Part shown: positions 1 through 12,100 of the stretch, in pieces
How positions within the stretch are numbered: the first letter of the stretch is position 1
Layout of the letters: every line of letters begins with the position of its first letter
Source: Hygrocybe punicea
Taxonomy: Eukaryota > Basidiomycota > Agaricomycetes > Agaricales > Hygrophoraceae
DNA: 64,000 nucleotides
Direction of reading: 5' to 3'
Assembly: GCA_963556145.1 (NCBI GenBank)
Contig: OY744466.1
Coordinates: forward strand, 5,503,820-5,567,819
Program-made: the position numbers and the translations under genes
Notes under the pieces: generated by a model
Told to the model about the DNA's origin: nothing
The model's database searches: none
Seen by the model: only the letters and a program-made list of their open reading frames with translations

Positions 1-354
1 GGTGTTGGTGCAACAAAACCAACTTGCATGGATCTGCGATGCTACAGTTATTATTCCAATCTAACTATCTTTGTTGGCCTAGACAGGACATGTTCGTATT
101 TGAGGATGCTTATACTCACCTGCTTTAGCGCACCCGCTGTTCATCCACATCCAAATGCACAAAAATGGCAAACATCGCTTTCCACTTGTAGAAGGATTCT
201 TCACTGACTTCCATCATCAACCCTTCATTCACAATGAGAAGGTGGAAGATGCAAATGTCCAAATAGTGTAAGGCAAATGCCGCAGCTTTGGCAAGCCGGT
301 GCTGGACAGGAGGGAGATCATGATGGCGAACTTTGATCATGGAGAGATGTTGAG

Positions 355-585
355 TTAGACATCCAATGATGTGAGGGATGCAGCAAATGCAACTTGAGAA
401 GTGCCAACCTGAGAAGCGACAACCTGAGAAGCTATGACCTGAGAAGCGTCAACCTGAGAAGCGACAACCTGAGAAGGCTGCACAAGAGGTGCGGCAACCT
501 GAGATGGGGCATCTTGGGCAAGTGCAACCAATTCCAGAGATGCAGTGAAGGTTAGAATCGGTTTCTTGTAAAAGTTCGTCAGCAC
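355..585 (-). repeat. 15-base minisatellite inside a short open frame
   Basis: Between about 390 and 478 a 15-base unit (core CAACCTGAGAAGCGA) is repeated about five to six times with small changes. Because 15 is a multiple of three, the minus strand stays open and would encode an SQV-x-A pentapeptide repeat within a 76-residue frame. I recognise no protein family. The surroundings are CpG-poor transposon-like sequence, so the open frame may simply follow from the repeat length. Nothing else recognisable lies between 1 and 854. Confidence 0.5.
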
Positions 586-854
586 ATTTTTGGAAAGTTT
601 GGGAAACCAATTACCATAACTGTTTCAATGCTGAGTGCCTCTTTGGCATGTGTCTCATTGGCATGTGTCATGGTCATATGAGTGATCAGGTCAGGCATAG
701 TTTCAAATGAAGCTGAGCAAAATTGACAGTGCATGTGGATTTGTGAAGGGGTTGACCTATGGCCAATTCATGAAGGGGGGGCCACTTTAATATCTCTAGA
801 ATTCCAGGACCCCAAGATATGAAATACAAAAGACACCTACAGCAGGAAGTAAGC

Positions 855-1663
855 GTGAAAAGCAGAAAACAAAAGAAGCACATACAGTCATCATGTGGAA
901 AAAGACGCACAGATGGACATACAGCATCAGGCCTCAATGCAGGCAATACAAAAAATGTCATATGATAAGCAAGGACAAACATGTGGCATCAGGCCTATCC
1001 TCAATGTGGGCAATAAAAAAAAAAGTCATATGATAAGCATGGACGGACATATGGCATTCAGGTCATACCTGAATGCTGCATGTCCATCCGAACACAAAGC
1101 AATTTGGACATTCAGGTCAACACATCTGAATAGGCCTAAATGCCGCATGTCAGTCCAGTCTTGGCACTGTCTGAAGCCAATAAGTAGTGAAGTACATCAC
1201 CATGGAGAAAGAAACCCACCCAAGCAAGGTATTTGCCTGCTGGGTCTCCACCCAGAACCAGGCTGCCAAACCCACCAACAATCGATGCAGCTCTGCTCAG
1301 TGATGTCCCAAAAACCTGAGCCAGCCATTAGCTTGGCTAAACTTCAGCTTGGCTCCATGGCTAATGGCTTTGGAGCCAAGCCATGGCAACACTAATACCT
1401 GAATGTCCAAATTGCTTTGTATTGAGATGGACATGTGGCATTCAGATATGACCTGAATGCCGTATTTCCATCTGTGCTTATCATATGAAATTTTTTTAAT
1501 TGCCCACATTGAGGATAGGCCTGATGCCACATGTTTATCCTTGCTTATCATATGACATTTTTTGTATTGCCTGCATTGAGGATAGGCCTGATGCTGTATG
1601 TCCATCCATGCTTCTTTTTCCACATGATGACTGTATGTGCATCTTTTGTTTTCTGCTTTTCAC
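855..1663. repeat. Foldback element: long imperfect inverted repeat
   Basis: The left arm (about 855-1112, beginning GTGAAAAGCAGAAAAC) and the right arm (about 1400-1663, ending GTTTTCTGCTTTTCAC) are inverted copies about 260 bases long with scattered mismatches and small gaps. A spacer of roughly 290 bases separates them. Both arms contain internal copies of CATATGATAAGCA and CATCAGGCCTATCCTCAATG, so the arms are themselves repetitive. The spacer holds a smaller hairpin near 1321-1370 (AGCCATTAG paired with CTAATGGCT). No transposase frame is present. This looks like a foldback or MITE-type non-autonomous element. I could not identify a target-site duplication. Confidence 0.75.
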
Positions 1664-1805
1664 ACTGCGGCAGATGCCGCGGGCATCCGGGAGTTCCCGA
1701 GATCTCCTATCTCAGTAGATCACCACGTGACTCAGTTGTTGTTGTTGTTCTTCCATGATTCCACCTGCATGTGCCTTTAGAGGTCTGGAGATCCTCTCTC
1801 CAACA

Positions 1806-1820
1806 TGGTGATCAGAGTGG
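1806..1820 (+). promoter_or_regulatory. Possible LTR-retrotransposon primer binding site
   Basis: The stretch starting TGGTGATCAGAG at 1806 resembles the initiator-tRNA(Met)-type primer site TGGTnnCAGAG of LTR retrotransposons, with one extra base. It follows directly on CAACA, a plausible LTR 3' end, and lies 170 bases before the gag-like frame. The upstream LTR boundary was not found. Confidence 0.3.
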
Positions 1821-1977
1821 TATTCAACCCACAACGACTCTCAAGATTCTGAAACCAACCAGCAACACCCTTCATTGGGTTGAAACTATCAGAAGTGCAG
1901 AAGCCAAACGTAAAGCTCAACAGGATTGAGAACGAGACCTCCAGAACCATAGACGGAACATAACAAGGATTCCAGAA

Positions 1978-2763
1978 ATGACAAATCCCTCATTTGCGAC
2001 ATCTGCTAACAACAATCCTCCAGTTGCCACCACACAAACTGAACCAACGATGACAAAAGAACAATGTGCCTTCAGCCTAATAGGTGACACGATGAAAGAA
2101 AATCCTCGACAATGGATAAAAGAAGTACAGGGCGAATTCATGAAAACCACGACAGATGCAGAGAAGGTAGCGCTATGTAGACAAAGGATGGAGGCAGATG
2201 GCCCCACAGAAGACTGGTTCAATGACCTGGAAGCCGCGGCAACAGCGACATTCACCACATTCAAAGCAGCCTTTGACAAGAAATGGCCCAAGCCCCCGAG
2301 AATCAAGGACTTGAGAGGGACGTTGATGGCAAGAGTGACGGAATGCAGGCTAGACAAGAAGGAGATTGGCAAGGAAACAGAATATGAAGGGAGGAAAGTG
2401 TATGGACAGGTCAAATGGGCTCTCACGATCAAGAAACTGGCCGATGCAGTCCCAGACCCGACTGGTATCATGATCCAACAAACTGTCGACAATCTCCCAC
2501 AAATCCTCCACGAGAAACTCTTATGAAGCTTCGACGATTGGCAAGACTTCGTAGACGCCATTGTCACCATATCGCACCAAGAGATCAAATTTGCACTGGA
2601 AACAGAAGACGAGCGACAGAGAACCCGTGAAGCTATGAGAAAGCTAGAGTCGCTCAGCCCCACAATGGAGAGATTCACAAAAGCCAACTTACATTCACCA
2701 AGCACCCCACGAGTCGATTGGCGCAACACCCCGAGTCCACAAACCCCCAGCATGATGCTGTGA
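1978..2763 (+). pseudogene. LTR retrotransposon gag protein, interrupted by one TGA
   Basis: The frame begins MTNPSFATSANNNPP and includes ENPRQWIKEVQGEF and a downstream DWFNDLEAAATATF segment, the layout of the capsid-like part of gypsy-type Gag proteins (retrotransposon gag domain). An in-frame TGA lies at 2524-2526. The same frame then continues as SFDDWQDFVDAIVTISHQEI to a second TGA at 2761-2763, so the original protein was about 261 residues. The broken codon is most simply an arginine CGA that became TGA. No zinc knuckle, protease, reverse transcriptase or integrase follows. Instead a purine-rich AAAGGGGG tract (near 2858) is followed by TGATTGATAGGATTCC, a likely 3' LTR start. The element is therefore gag-only and non-autonomous. 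Confidence 0.7.
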
Positions 2764-3360
2764 TAAACTGACTTAAATATCAGCATTCCAGTTTTGCATC
2801 CAGGTGAACCCAACACCCACATAACATTTATATATTCAATCCCATCCACTTCTTCATAAAGGGGGTGATTGATAGGATTCCTGATAGGCCCAATTTGTGA
2901 GCAAGCCAAATTCATAGATGCACCATTTAAATGCAATGCCCACATTTTTTAATGCCAACCAATAGCTCAAATTATGGGGGAGAATTTGTTTTCAGTTTCC
3001 AATATATGTTTCAAAGCAAATGTGCCAGCTCAATGCCAATTATTGCTTTCTTTCTCCCCCACATAGAAGGAATTTGGTCATGTTTGGTCGTTGTGTGACC
3101 AAACTCGCATGAGGTGTGCGGAACACTGTCCACTATATTGCGTATGAAATTTACACCTGAAATTTCATATGTAAACACATGCAAAATTTTGCAGGAAGAG
3201 AATATAGGATATTACAATAGTAACTGACCCAGAAATAAGTAACAGAATGTTTATTTTGGTTCAGAATGTTGAATTTGGTTCAGAAAGATGACTTAGGTTC
3301 TGTTCATTTTTGTTTTCAAATAATATATTTAAACCCAGGGTACAACATTACTACTGCTAC
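2764..3360. other. Probable 3' end of the gag-only retrotransposon; no gene
   Basis: This is AT-rich, CpG-poor sequence with no supported gene. The polypurine-like tract near 2858 and the TGATTGATAGG that follows suggest the start of a 3' LTR. The other LTR end and a target duplication were not identified. Confidence 0.35.
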
Positions 3361-3377
3361 AAAAATACGAAGGGGAC

Positions 3378-4800
3378 CATTCTGGGTGTGGTTGGGCCAG
3401 GGGAGCGCGGGGGAGATGGAGTAATTGGAAATAAGAAGAAAACACCTTATTTGGCCAAATGTTCGAGTCTGTGCTTGAACGGACGGCCGTGGGAGGTGGG
3501 AGGGGCATGTCTGGGGGCCATTGGGTCGATTCCGGATGTGGTGCCTGGGGAGCACAGGGAGAAATGTCAGTTGGGCCAAATGAACAAAAAATGAGAAAAT
3601 ACCTTATTTGGCCAAACGTTCGAGTCTGTGCTCGAACGGACAGCTGCAGGAGGTGGGAGGGGCATGTCGGGGGGTAGTTGTGTTGATTCTGGGTGTGGTG
3701 GGGCCTGGGGAGCGCAGGGAGATGGTTAGTATAGCCAAATTAGCTAAAAATGAGAAAATACCTGATTTTGGCCGAACCTTCGAGTTTGAGCTCGAACGAC
3801 GGCCACGGTGTAGAGGGTCCTCGACCCTCTGAGGCCGTAACATCGATATCTAGCGAATCCGCTCGAACCCGACGTCTCTAGCAATCTACGCTCGAACCCG
3901 ACGCAACCCGATGCATACCGACTAGCACGGCTGCTCACGTACCTGGTTGGTCTATCTCCTAAACTCACGGAACTTCAAATATCAAAGATAGATCTCATCG
4001 GACTGGGATCCCGACATCGGACTTGCCTTATTCACGCCTAGCGTCTCCCTTATGGGGATATAGTAAAGTATATTGCATCTTTTATGGTTTTTATATCTTC
4101 CACCCATTTTCCCTGTCATCGTCGCCTCGCAACGCTCTTCCTACTTCCCCATTTTTATTCTCCTTTGTTTCCTCTCATCGGCCGAGGACTCTCGTCCGAA
4201 TCTAGGTACAGAAATTTGTAGTATAAAAACGGTGCCCAAGCGCCATCTCATAATAAGAAACCAGTTCCCCCGTTTCCTCTCTCTGAGAATTAGTCTCTCA
4301 GTAAAATCCATCGCACACATTACTCGTCGGATTCCTCGACGCTCTCCCCGTTGTTCTGCTGCCTTTATCTCTACATCCCTCGTCACCTGACACCCGACCC
4401 GCCGTACCCGACATCGTCGGCTTCGTCGGCTTCAACCGGTCTCGATAGATTTCAGTAGTTTACTCAGCGGCTTCTTACCATTTATATACTATCATCTTAC
4501 TGAAGCTTGTTAGACTATTCCTAGTCACTTCTACGCTGACCCCCACAGGCTTAGGATTATTATTCCGCAGCCACCCCGACCTCGCCTTTACAACGGGAGG
4601 TGGGAGGGGCATGTCTGGGGGCCGTTGGGTCGATTCTGGGCGTGGTGGGGCCTGGGGAGCGGAGGGAGATGGGTGATATGGGCCAAATCAGCCAAAACTG
4701 AAAAAATACCTGATTTGGCAGACCGTCCGAGTTTGGGCTCGAACGGTCGGCTGTGGGAGGTCGGAGGGGCTTATCTGGGGGCCGTTGGGTCGTTTGGGGG
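3378..4800. repeat. Tandem array of about 158-bp units, split by a solo LTR
   Basis: A unit containing GAGGTGGGAGG, a G-rich stretch with GTGGGGCCTGGGGAGC, and ATACCTTATTTGGCCAAACG then TTCGAG recurs. The GAGG(T)GGGAGG landmark lies at about 3493, 3650, 4597 and 4757. Subtracting the 788 bases of inserted LTR plus target duplication gives spacings of 157, 159 and 160 bases. Upstream (3378-3490) lies one more partial unit. Short open frames inside the array simply mirror the repeat and do not look like genes. Confidence 0.75.
3809..4592 (+). mobile_element. Solo LTR with 4-bp target duplication ACGG (copy 1)
   Basis: The insertion starts TGTAGAGGGTCC and ends GCCTTTACA, giving TG...CA ends with imperfect inverted termini (TGTAgAGG against TGTAaAGG). 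It is flanked by ACGG at 3805-3808 and ACGG at 4593-4596. Removing it restores the 158-bp tandem repeat. It has no coding sequence and is 784 bases long, so it is a solo LTR. A relative with its own 4-bp duplication lies at 16904-17811. Orientation is arbitrary, taken from the shared TGTAGAGGGTC end. Confidence 0.8.
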
Positions 4801-5015
4801 TTGGGTGGGCTTGGGCAACTGAGCTTTGCGTCGCAGGCATTGCTCGGGGCCTCGCATGGCAGAACGTGGCTTGGGCAAGCGAGACCACGTGAGGATACAC
4901 AACATAAACGATGCAGCTGATCCTCCCACGCCACAGACCCCCCACTGTCCCCTTCCTTCTAGATCAGCTCTGATATCCTTCTGATGGGTCTTGAGCCAAA
5001 AGAGCTCTGAGCCCT

Positions 5016-6080
5016 CTACTGAAGACCAAGCATCAACGACATACTGCTGCAACAGCTGACCACCATGAAATAGTGTGTCAGGTTCTGGATCATGAAGAGG
5101 GGTGTGGAGTAGAAGCCTTTGGTGGAGTCCATAAGCATGGTAGTGCCATTAAGTGACATGCTCAGTGTGGAATTGACCTCTGGGTCCAGGAAGTGAAGGA
5201 ATGCCATCATGCCAGACTTGCTCTCCATTTGGAAAGAGAAGGACATAGTGGAGTGGCCAGTAAACAGGATTGAGATGACTGATCCTCTTGAGGGCACCAC
5301 CTTGATCAGGAGTCTTGAGACACAAAATGATCTCCCCGTGAAGGTTGACTTCCTCTTCTCCACTTCCTGGTATGATGGCAGCAACTTCCTCCACTATGGG
5401 CAAGTTGTAGCGATGGTGATCTGCATTGGGCTGCAGGACCAAGCGAGCCTGGACATTTCCATGTTCTGCTGGAGGCTTCTCCATCATGATCCGAAATGCA
5501 TGCTGGTAGAGGGGCATGAAAGGGTTTGCAGCATTGAGCATCGTCTGGAGATCAGACATGATGGTGGGATCCAGGTTTGGATTGCAAGTGTTATGGGTGG
5601 CAAGAGCAGCTTGCAGGTCATGGATGTAGAGCTGGGCATAAGCAGGCTGTACACCATTTCATGGAATGAGAGCACCCATATTGTGATGCATATCACCATG
5701 CATGCGGAAGCAATAAGGACCAGCACCTTGGAGGATGGTGATGTTGAGCTGAACAGCAATGGAGGTGAATGCAAATGTGGCATTGTACTGGTGTATGTGT
5801 TCCCTGAAGGCATGTGTGTGAGGATTGCTGTATGTGAGAAGATGTCTCAAGGTGGCAGAGGGATGTGGCAAAGGCTCCAAGTGAATCTGTCCCTGAAGAC
5901 AGCACATGCCAAACTTTGGATGGACTTTAGAAGACCCTGTGAGGTGTTCTGTGATGAAGTGAAGAGCACCACAGTGAGAACACACCACATCCATCCTCTT
6001 AATGCTGAAGTGAACTGGTAGCGCAACATTTGGTTGTTAGCCCAAAGGCAATTGTTGTTGTGCCTGTAATTCCTGTGCAT
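5016..6080 (-). pseudogene. Helitron replicase N-terminal fragment
   Basis: Minus-strand frames between 5149 and 5559 read LQTMLNAANPFMPLYQHAF, RYNLPIVEEVAAIIPG, NPVYWPLHYVLLFPNGE and similar pieces. This order is characteristic of the region in front of the Rep domain of fungal Helitron Rep-helicases. Flanking frames to about 6080 continue the homology in broken form. No HUH motif, helicase motifs or Helitron termini are seen here, so this is a fragment. It may belong to the same family as the longer decayed copy at 9190-13643, which is in the same orientation. Confidence 0.6.
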
Positions 6081-6544
6081 CAGGCTGAGCCAGTGTCACC
6101 TCTTCATCATGAATAACATTTTCCTGTTCTTCAGCCTCTGCCCTGATGCCTTGATCATGTAAGTCCTCTAGCACAACCTCCTGTTATGCCCTCTGCAGGT
6201 CCTCTTGATGCTGCTGGTGTCTCATGGACTACCTGACCCTCCATGGACCACCAGATCAGCTGGCCCTGCACATAATATACCACCAGCTTCAGATGTTTTT
6301 GAATTGAGCTTTCAAACACCGGCTCCAAGGCAAACTAGTAGATCTGGGATGCAATCATCTCTTCCATCTCCTATACCTGCAGCAATATTTTCCCTGGTGC
6401 TGACCTTCCATCACAGAAATACCTGCAAGATCGGCTTCTTGCTTGTCTTCTCTCTCCCAACTTAACAGCCTATGTTACTGATCTTGCAGAGCATATCCTT
6501 GTAAGCATGATCACATACTTTCAAATTCCAAGACTTCTCATTTG

Positions 6545-7463
6545 TGTCTATGGTAGGATTTGATCCGCAATGACCCTGGCATCTTCAAAGTACCCTCTGA
6601 GGCTCTTGAAGACCCTGAACTAGCTCAAATATTGTCGACACTTGTGAAAGAACTATTAACTAATTTACAAAGCTCTATCAAGCAAAAGGTATATGTGATT
6701 GTGCATCACATTGGTTTTATCTGTGCTGATGCTAAAATGAGATTGCATTCTCTACTGCCACCAAACTCAAAAATGAAAAAGACAAGAGGCCGCAGCATAT
6801 TGGTGTGTTATCAAAAGCATTGACCCCACCTGGAATGGAAGTAACGGCGCTCCACTGGGCATGTATATCATATTTGGTATGCTTCAATAAACTCATTGCT
6901 CTACTATTCATGATGTTTGATACTAGAGAGGCTGCTATGTCCACTTTGAAACCAAGTTTGGCAGTGGTAGGCCCACACTGGATGGTCCTAGCTCCACATC
7001 TAGCTGCCACCCTGGTAATGTTGATGAAGACAGAGGCCCGGGAGGTGATTTTGATTTCAGCACTCTTGATGACCGTGATTTTGGTGGAATTGCCCATGCG
7101 ACAAATGGTGGCTGAGAAGAAGGCCCTGAAACAGATGGAAATCAGGATTGGGTTCCTGTGGATGAACGAAGCTATGGTCTGGGGAAATTTTGGACATTTG
7201 TTGATGACTTATTACAAGAAGCCTGTCTAAAAATGCAGGTGACTGCACCGACGGTGGATGATGAGAATATCGAGTGGACAGTGTAAGTTTCCATATTTGC
7301 ATGTCTTGTTAAAAATATTGACTCTTGTTATTAATAAAGGATTTTTACACTAGCTTTCCAAGATGACCTCAAGAAGTATCCTGGACACAAGCAGGGGAAA
7401 CAAACTACCACGACTCCATCGGTTGTCTGGCAACAAAAGATTGAAAAGGCTCTGATGTGGTGA
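6545..7463 (+). pseudogene. 3' part of an unrecognised intron-containing gene, probably transposon-carried
   Basis: Plus-strand segments can be joined loosely. One reads IRNDPGIFKVPSEALEDPEL through VKELLTNLQSSIKQK (about 6560-6690). A middle block reads WVPVDERSYGLGKFWTFVDD near 7150-7210. A last piece ends in WQQKIEKALMW with a stop near 7462. Intron-like breaks separate them, and at least one TGA interrupts the middle block. I do not recognise the family. The SYGLG-FW pattern recurs in proteins next to transposons in basidiomycetes as far as I recall, but I cannot name it. It lies between two Helitron fragments and could be captured host sequence. Confidence 0.35.
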
Positions 7464-7469
7464 TTCTGC

Positions 7470-8205
7470 ATGACTATGTTGCTGTTGTGATCATGTTATC
7501 GTTCACATACAGTCGTTTTTACAATCATTTAATGGCCCATTATTGTATATTCCAATATTTTGCAATACAGTGCTTTTCGTATATGTTATAGCCAAGCCAG
7601 GGTTTATTGCCTATCATACAATCCACAATGAAGCCTCAGGCCTCAGGCCTCAGGGAGCATCAGTCAAAGGTTTGTGGAGCATTCGCAGTGATTGTTTGAA
7701 CGCGCCTGCTAAACTAGGCTTGAAATGGTGATGAAATTTTGTATTAAAAATTGGTCTAGCAGAACCCTCTCGGATCCATCACTTCGGGTTTGAGCAACCC
7801 CCACGTCCAAGGCTTCCAGAACACCTTCCAGAATCACTAAGACAGTAAACGCCATAAAAGGTTCAGATCCAGCCACTTCCAACGATTGGCAAAGGGTGGG
7901 AACTTTGAACCTGGAGCTAGCCCTGAGCTGTGCCCATGGTGTAAATTTAGGACTCACCCTGTGACCTGTTCCATTGTATCTATAATTATATTATACAAGC
8001 TATGTCAGCTTCGCCGTGTATTAGTAAGCGTTGTACAATTACAGTCCTTCTTTTGTTCTTTCAGTGATTGTTATCCTGTCAGTGATGCAAGATCATGAAA
8101 GGCAGGCAGTGATGGTAAAGGTGATAAATGTTATACACGGTGAGCAAGAGATGGACATGGAGTGACCCCCTGTTTTGATACTCAATGAGAAGGTAGTGTT
8201 GTGTG
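7470..8205. other. No supported gene
   Basis: AT-rich sequence with only short, unsupported open frames. No repeat or transposon end was recognised. Confidence 0.4.
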
Positions 8206-8209
8206 GTGG

Positions 8210-9028
8210 TCATGGAGGTGTGGTTGTCTGGCATGTTATACTGGATTGAAGTACATTTTGAAAAGCAGTTAATATCAGGTTTCTCAGATCATGTCTCAGA
8301 TCATTCAGATAATGTCTTAGAAGAAGGATGACAGGACTGTTTCGGTGGAAATGTGAAAAAAAAGTATAGATGCATTCAAGATTGACGTGGAGTTCAATGG
8401 TGTCAAAATGCAATGTAGCATCATGAAGAAGTCCAGTGACAGAAGTCACAGTGCTGTGGTGAGGAAGAGGGAGATAGTCATTGGAATGAATGTGAATGTG
8501 TAGATGTTGTTCATGAGGGGAAAGTGGTTGAATGTTGAATGAAAAGTTATGTGGTGGGGAAAGAATTTTGGGCTGTGGTATGTGAGAAAGTTGAGGATAA
8601 ATAAATGACAAATGCATACCATTCCTGACATAAATAAGAATGTTGACATGGAAAAAGATAGAGGGGGGGAGTCTGTGACTCTGACTGGTGTTGGTAAGGG
8701 GTGTTTTGAGGAGAAAAGAAGAACCAACTATGAAAGCGTCAATGAAAATATCGTAGTCATCATGGGAGAAGTCATCTCCAACTGCTGTGTTATCATCAAC
8801 AGGATAAAGGTTGCCTGCCACAAAACAGATTGATCCATCTTCAGGAGGTGGTTTGAGAGAATCAGGAGAAATGAAGTAGTGAATGACAGCGAAGATTGAT
8901 TGCCACACAGTGGCTGTAGTTGTAGGAAGGGACAATTCCATGTCGAGAATGAAAGTGGATGGGTTGTCAGGATGCAAGCGAGGGTAGGAGATGGGCATGA
9001 TTGTGGAAATGATGGCAGTGCAGGACAT
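8210..9028 (-). CDS. Uninterrupted 272-residue protein downstream of the Helitron helicase
   Basis: A single uninterrupted frame starts MSCTAIISTIMPISYPRL and includes GSICFVAGNLYPVDDN near residue 85. Proline-, histidine- and serine-rich stretches follow. I recognise no enzyme motif. It lies just downstream of, and on the same strand as, the decayed Helitron helicase, whose own frame is broken many times. The ICFV-G pattern might belong to an OB-fold (RPA-like) accessory protein of Helitrons, but that is only a guess. No introns are evident. Confidence 0.45.
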   Translation of the reverse strand: MSCTAIISTIMPISYPRLHPDNPSTFILDMELSLPTTTATVWQSIFAVIHYFISPDSLKPPPEDGSICFVAGNLYPVDDNTAVGDDFSHDDYDIFIDAFIVGSSFLLKTPLTNTSQSHRLPPSIFFHVNILIYVRNGMHLSFIYPQLSHIPQPKILSPPHNFSFNIQPLSPHEQHLHIHIHSNDYLPLPHHSTVTSVTGLLHDATLHFDTIELHVNLECIYTFFSHFHRNSPVILLLRHYLNDLRHDLRNLILTAFQNVLQSSITCQTTTPP

Positions 9029-9189
9029 TGATTCAATGTTTGTTCATGAACAGAGGTGAAGAAGGGAGCGCGATGACATTGTGGATGATGTTGCAATCAG
9101 ATCAATTGTTTTGTGAATTTATCAATTTGTAAATAAAAATACAGTGAACTTACAATTAGAGACGTTGGAGTGGTAGCAAGTAGAGATCA

Positions 9190-12100
9190 CGTGACCTAGT
9201 TCCCACGGTTGATCCAGTGAGTAGCACATCCAGATGTAGTAGACATGATCATCCTAGTCTTTCTGAGACACATGTCCTCTGAGTACCCCAAGGGTACCCC
9301 CGGTACCTCTCCAACGTTTATATACAACATTTGTGGTTTCCATATCACAGGTATCATTTGACAGCAAGATGGTGGAATCCTTCCTTTTCCTAACGTGGGA
9401 CAGTGCCGTGTACAATTGGCCATGTGCAAACACTGGCAAATGCAGATCCAGCACAGTTTTGTGTAAGGTAAGTCCGATGCAACCATGAAATGTGCAAGCA
9501 TATGCGAGCCGTAGGGGGATTTGCAGTCGACAGACGGTCAAGCTGGAGAATGGCAGGGTGAATTCAAAATGGATACGTGGGATGCAATGTATGTCACCAA
9601 GGTTGCCTGTTCTGTTGTTAATGACACGAACGCACACGAAGTGCCAATGAAGGGAATCTAGAATGATGCACGCATTTTTCACCAGATGTTTTTTGATGCT
9701 CATGTTGCGCATAAGGCTGCATACACAGCCCTGCTTAAGGATCAGATTGTGCGGGGGGATGCCATTGGGGCACAGGGTGTATAGGTATTCAATGTTGATG
9801 TCATCATTGCTGAGCTTGGAGTTTTCTTTGATTTCATCTGCACTTAAGTAACAGTCTGTAAAGACAATGAGGCAAACGTGGGAAGGAAAGAGTGTGAACA
9901 TACATTCAGGACTCTCCAGCAGTTGAAGCACCTTTGAATTGAATTCATTTACGAAGGAGTTCTGTGGGCTAAGAAATGCGCATCACAAGCAGGCGACAGG
10001 ATCAGAGAGAATGGACAGTGGGTAAAGGAAGTCAAGGGCAGCGGTTTCCATTGGCAAATGTTGTAGAATGTCAATGGATGCCGTGGGGTGAGTGGTGTCT
10101 TCACCGATGTTATTGACAAAAGATGTATGTCACGTCACCGCCAGTGTGATGGGGCATATGTAAAGAGAACAACTGAAAGGAAAACCATAGTGGGGATTGT
10201 TTGATGGATGCAAGAACCATGGTGGTTTCACTCCCACCTTTGACGACAGGTGCTACTTGGCAGAAGTCCCCAATGCCAATGAAAGGAATGCCGCTGAATG
10301 GCATATTGCATTTTGTGACGATGCAACAAATGTGATCAGCACATTCAAATGCAATCAGTGTGCAGCTTGGAAGCTCATCCCAAATAATTGCAGCTGCAGA
10401 AGCAATGAGCTGTGCATGACTGGAATTTGTTGTTATCATGCTTTGGATGTTGCACTCATCCTATTTTGGTTGTCAGTCGCAGTTACATTAGGACAGAGAA
10501 CACAAACATCAGTTACGGGGATCTTGAATAGGTTGTGCACAGTATGTGCTCAGTCATATAAAGTGGCGGAAAGTGCACTGGTGCTGACAATGAGCATGAT
10601 GAACTCTCGTAGTCGCAGATTTGATGCAACGGCATCAATGATGAACGTTTTGCCACGGCCTGGTTTGCCTTCAATGAAAGAAGGATGAATGTATGTGTCG
10701 TCTTCATGGTGGCGCAAAACATTTGCAATCATTGTGTTGTACACATGCATTTGCTCGGCATTCATAAGGGACTCTGCATGTTTAGTCTACATTTCGAGTT
10801 CAGTGCGTTTGATGAAGAAATGCTGGAGTTCCGCAAGTACTTCAGCACACCATTTCTGTGGTTCAGGAAGGCCGAAGTCTTGCATCTTGTGTCCTGCCTC
10901 CAATATGTGGTGTGAGATAGCTTCAAGAGCATTGTCGAATGAAGTTATATCAGCAGAAGTGGTTGTATGCCGAAAATCAAGCAAAAGAGAATCTTGGAAT
11001 TTTTTCCAGAGGGGCAAAGCTGGGTAGCCTTCCAAGACAATACATGAGAATAGAAAATGAAGTTGCACCGGAGTTTGGTAACAGGCAACAGCTTCTTGCA
11101 ACGCATAAAAGCCTTCATGGTCATCTGCAAAATGCCGAGTTTCAAGGCAGTTTCTTGGAAGGAAGGTTGAGTGGTTCCGTCCACTGTCCACAGATGGTCA
11201 AAGCTGCACACTGCATAATGGACTAACAATGTCCTCAAGTAGAATGCTTCGCCGGCTGTAGGAGGGATGAGCTGCAGTCAAGCAACTTTGCTGCCTATCT
11301 GGTGTTGTTGAATCAAGTTGCGTGTACAGTTTTGGATGGGAGCTTCCAGGAATTTGCCATTGTTTACAATAACACCAGGATCCCATTTGTAAAGCACCTA
11401 ATTTTGAAAATATTCATTATACTTGAGTGCGTCAAAGCGGTGATCAGGAGGTCAGTTAAAATAGCATATGAGGAGTGAAGTGGTGTCAGTGGAATGGTCC
11501 ATGCCACCTGTAAATTTGGTGATGTTTCGACCTGGTAAGTGGACAGGAAGGCAAGTGACACTTGGTTCTTTGGATGTGATTTCGAACCCTAAAATATGCC
11601 AAGCAGACTTATCTGCAGAGAGGTAATGGCCATTGACATAATCATCAAGCTCATTAATACAATGTTCCTGGTCTTTCTTGACAGTATACCAAGCATGATT
11701 GGGGCCTTTGTGCAGGTACTTGTACAGGTATGTGAAGAGCGTTGACGTTGCAGTGATGTCAATGAAAATATGGCAGTCGAGTTCGTCAATAATTTCAGGG
11801 ATGTGAGGAGCGATCGACGCATCGTCACGTGTCATACATTTGTAATGGAGGTGCCCATCGTCATCTATCCATGTTTTTGGGGTGATTCCATGTGGAAATC
11901 CATAGATGCAGATGTTACCTTTTCAGCAATGACTGCTTTCACGAGTGAGATGGTCATTTGAATGCGTCATATACTTGTGAATTTTTGTGCACAATGAAGG
12001 ATTGTCCATAGGGAGTGTGGCCTTGATAATGTTATCAATGGATGCAAAAGGTAATTCAGGCAGGACATTGTAAGATGTGCAGCAGTTTCTAAATGGTGTC

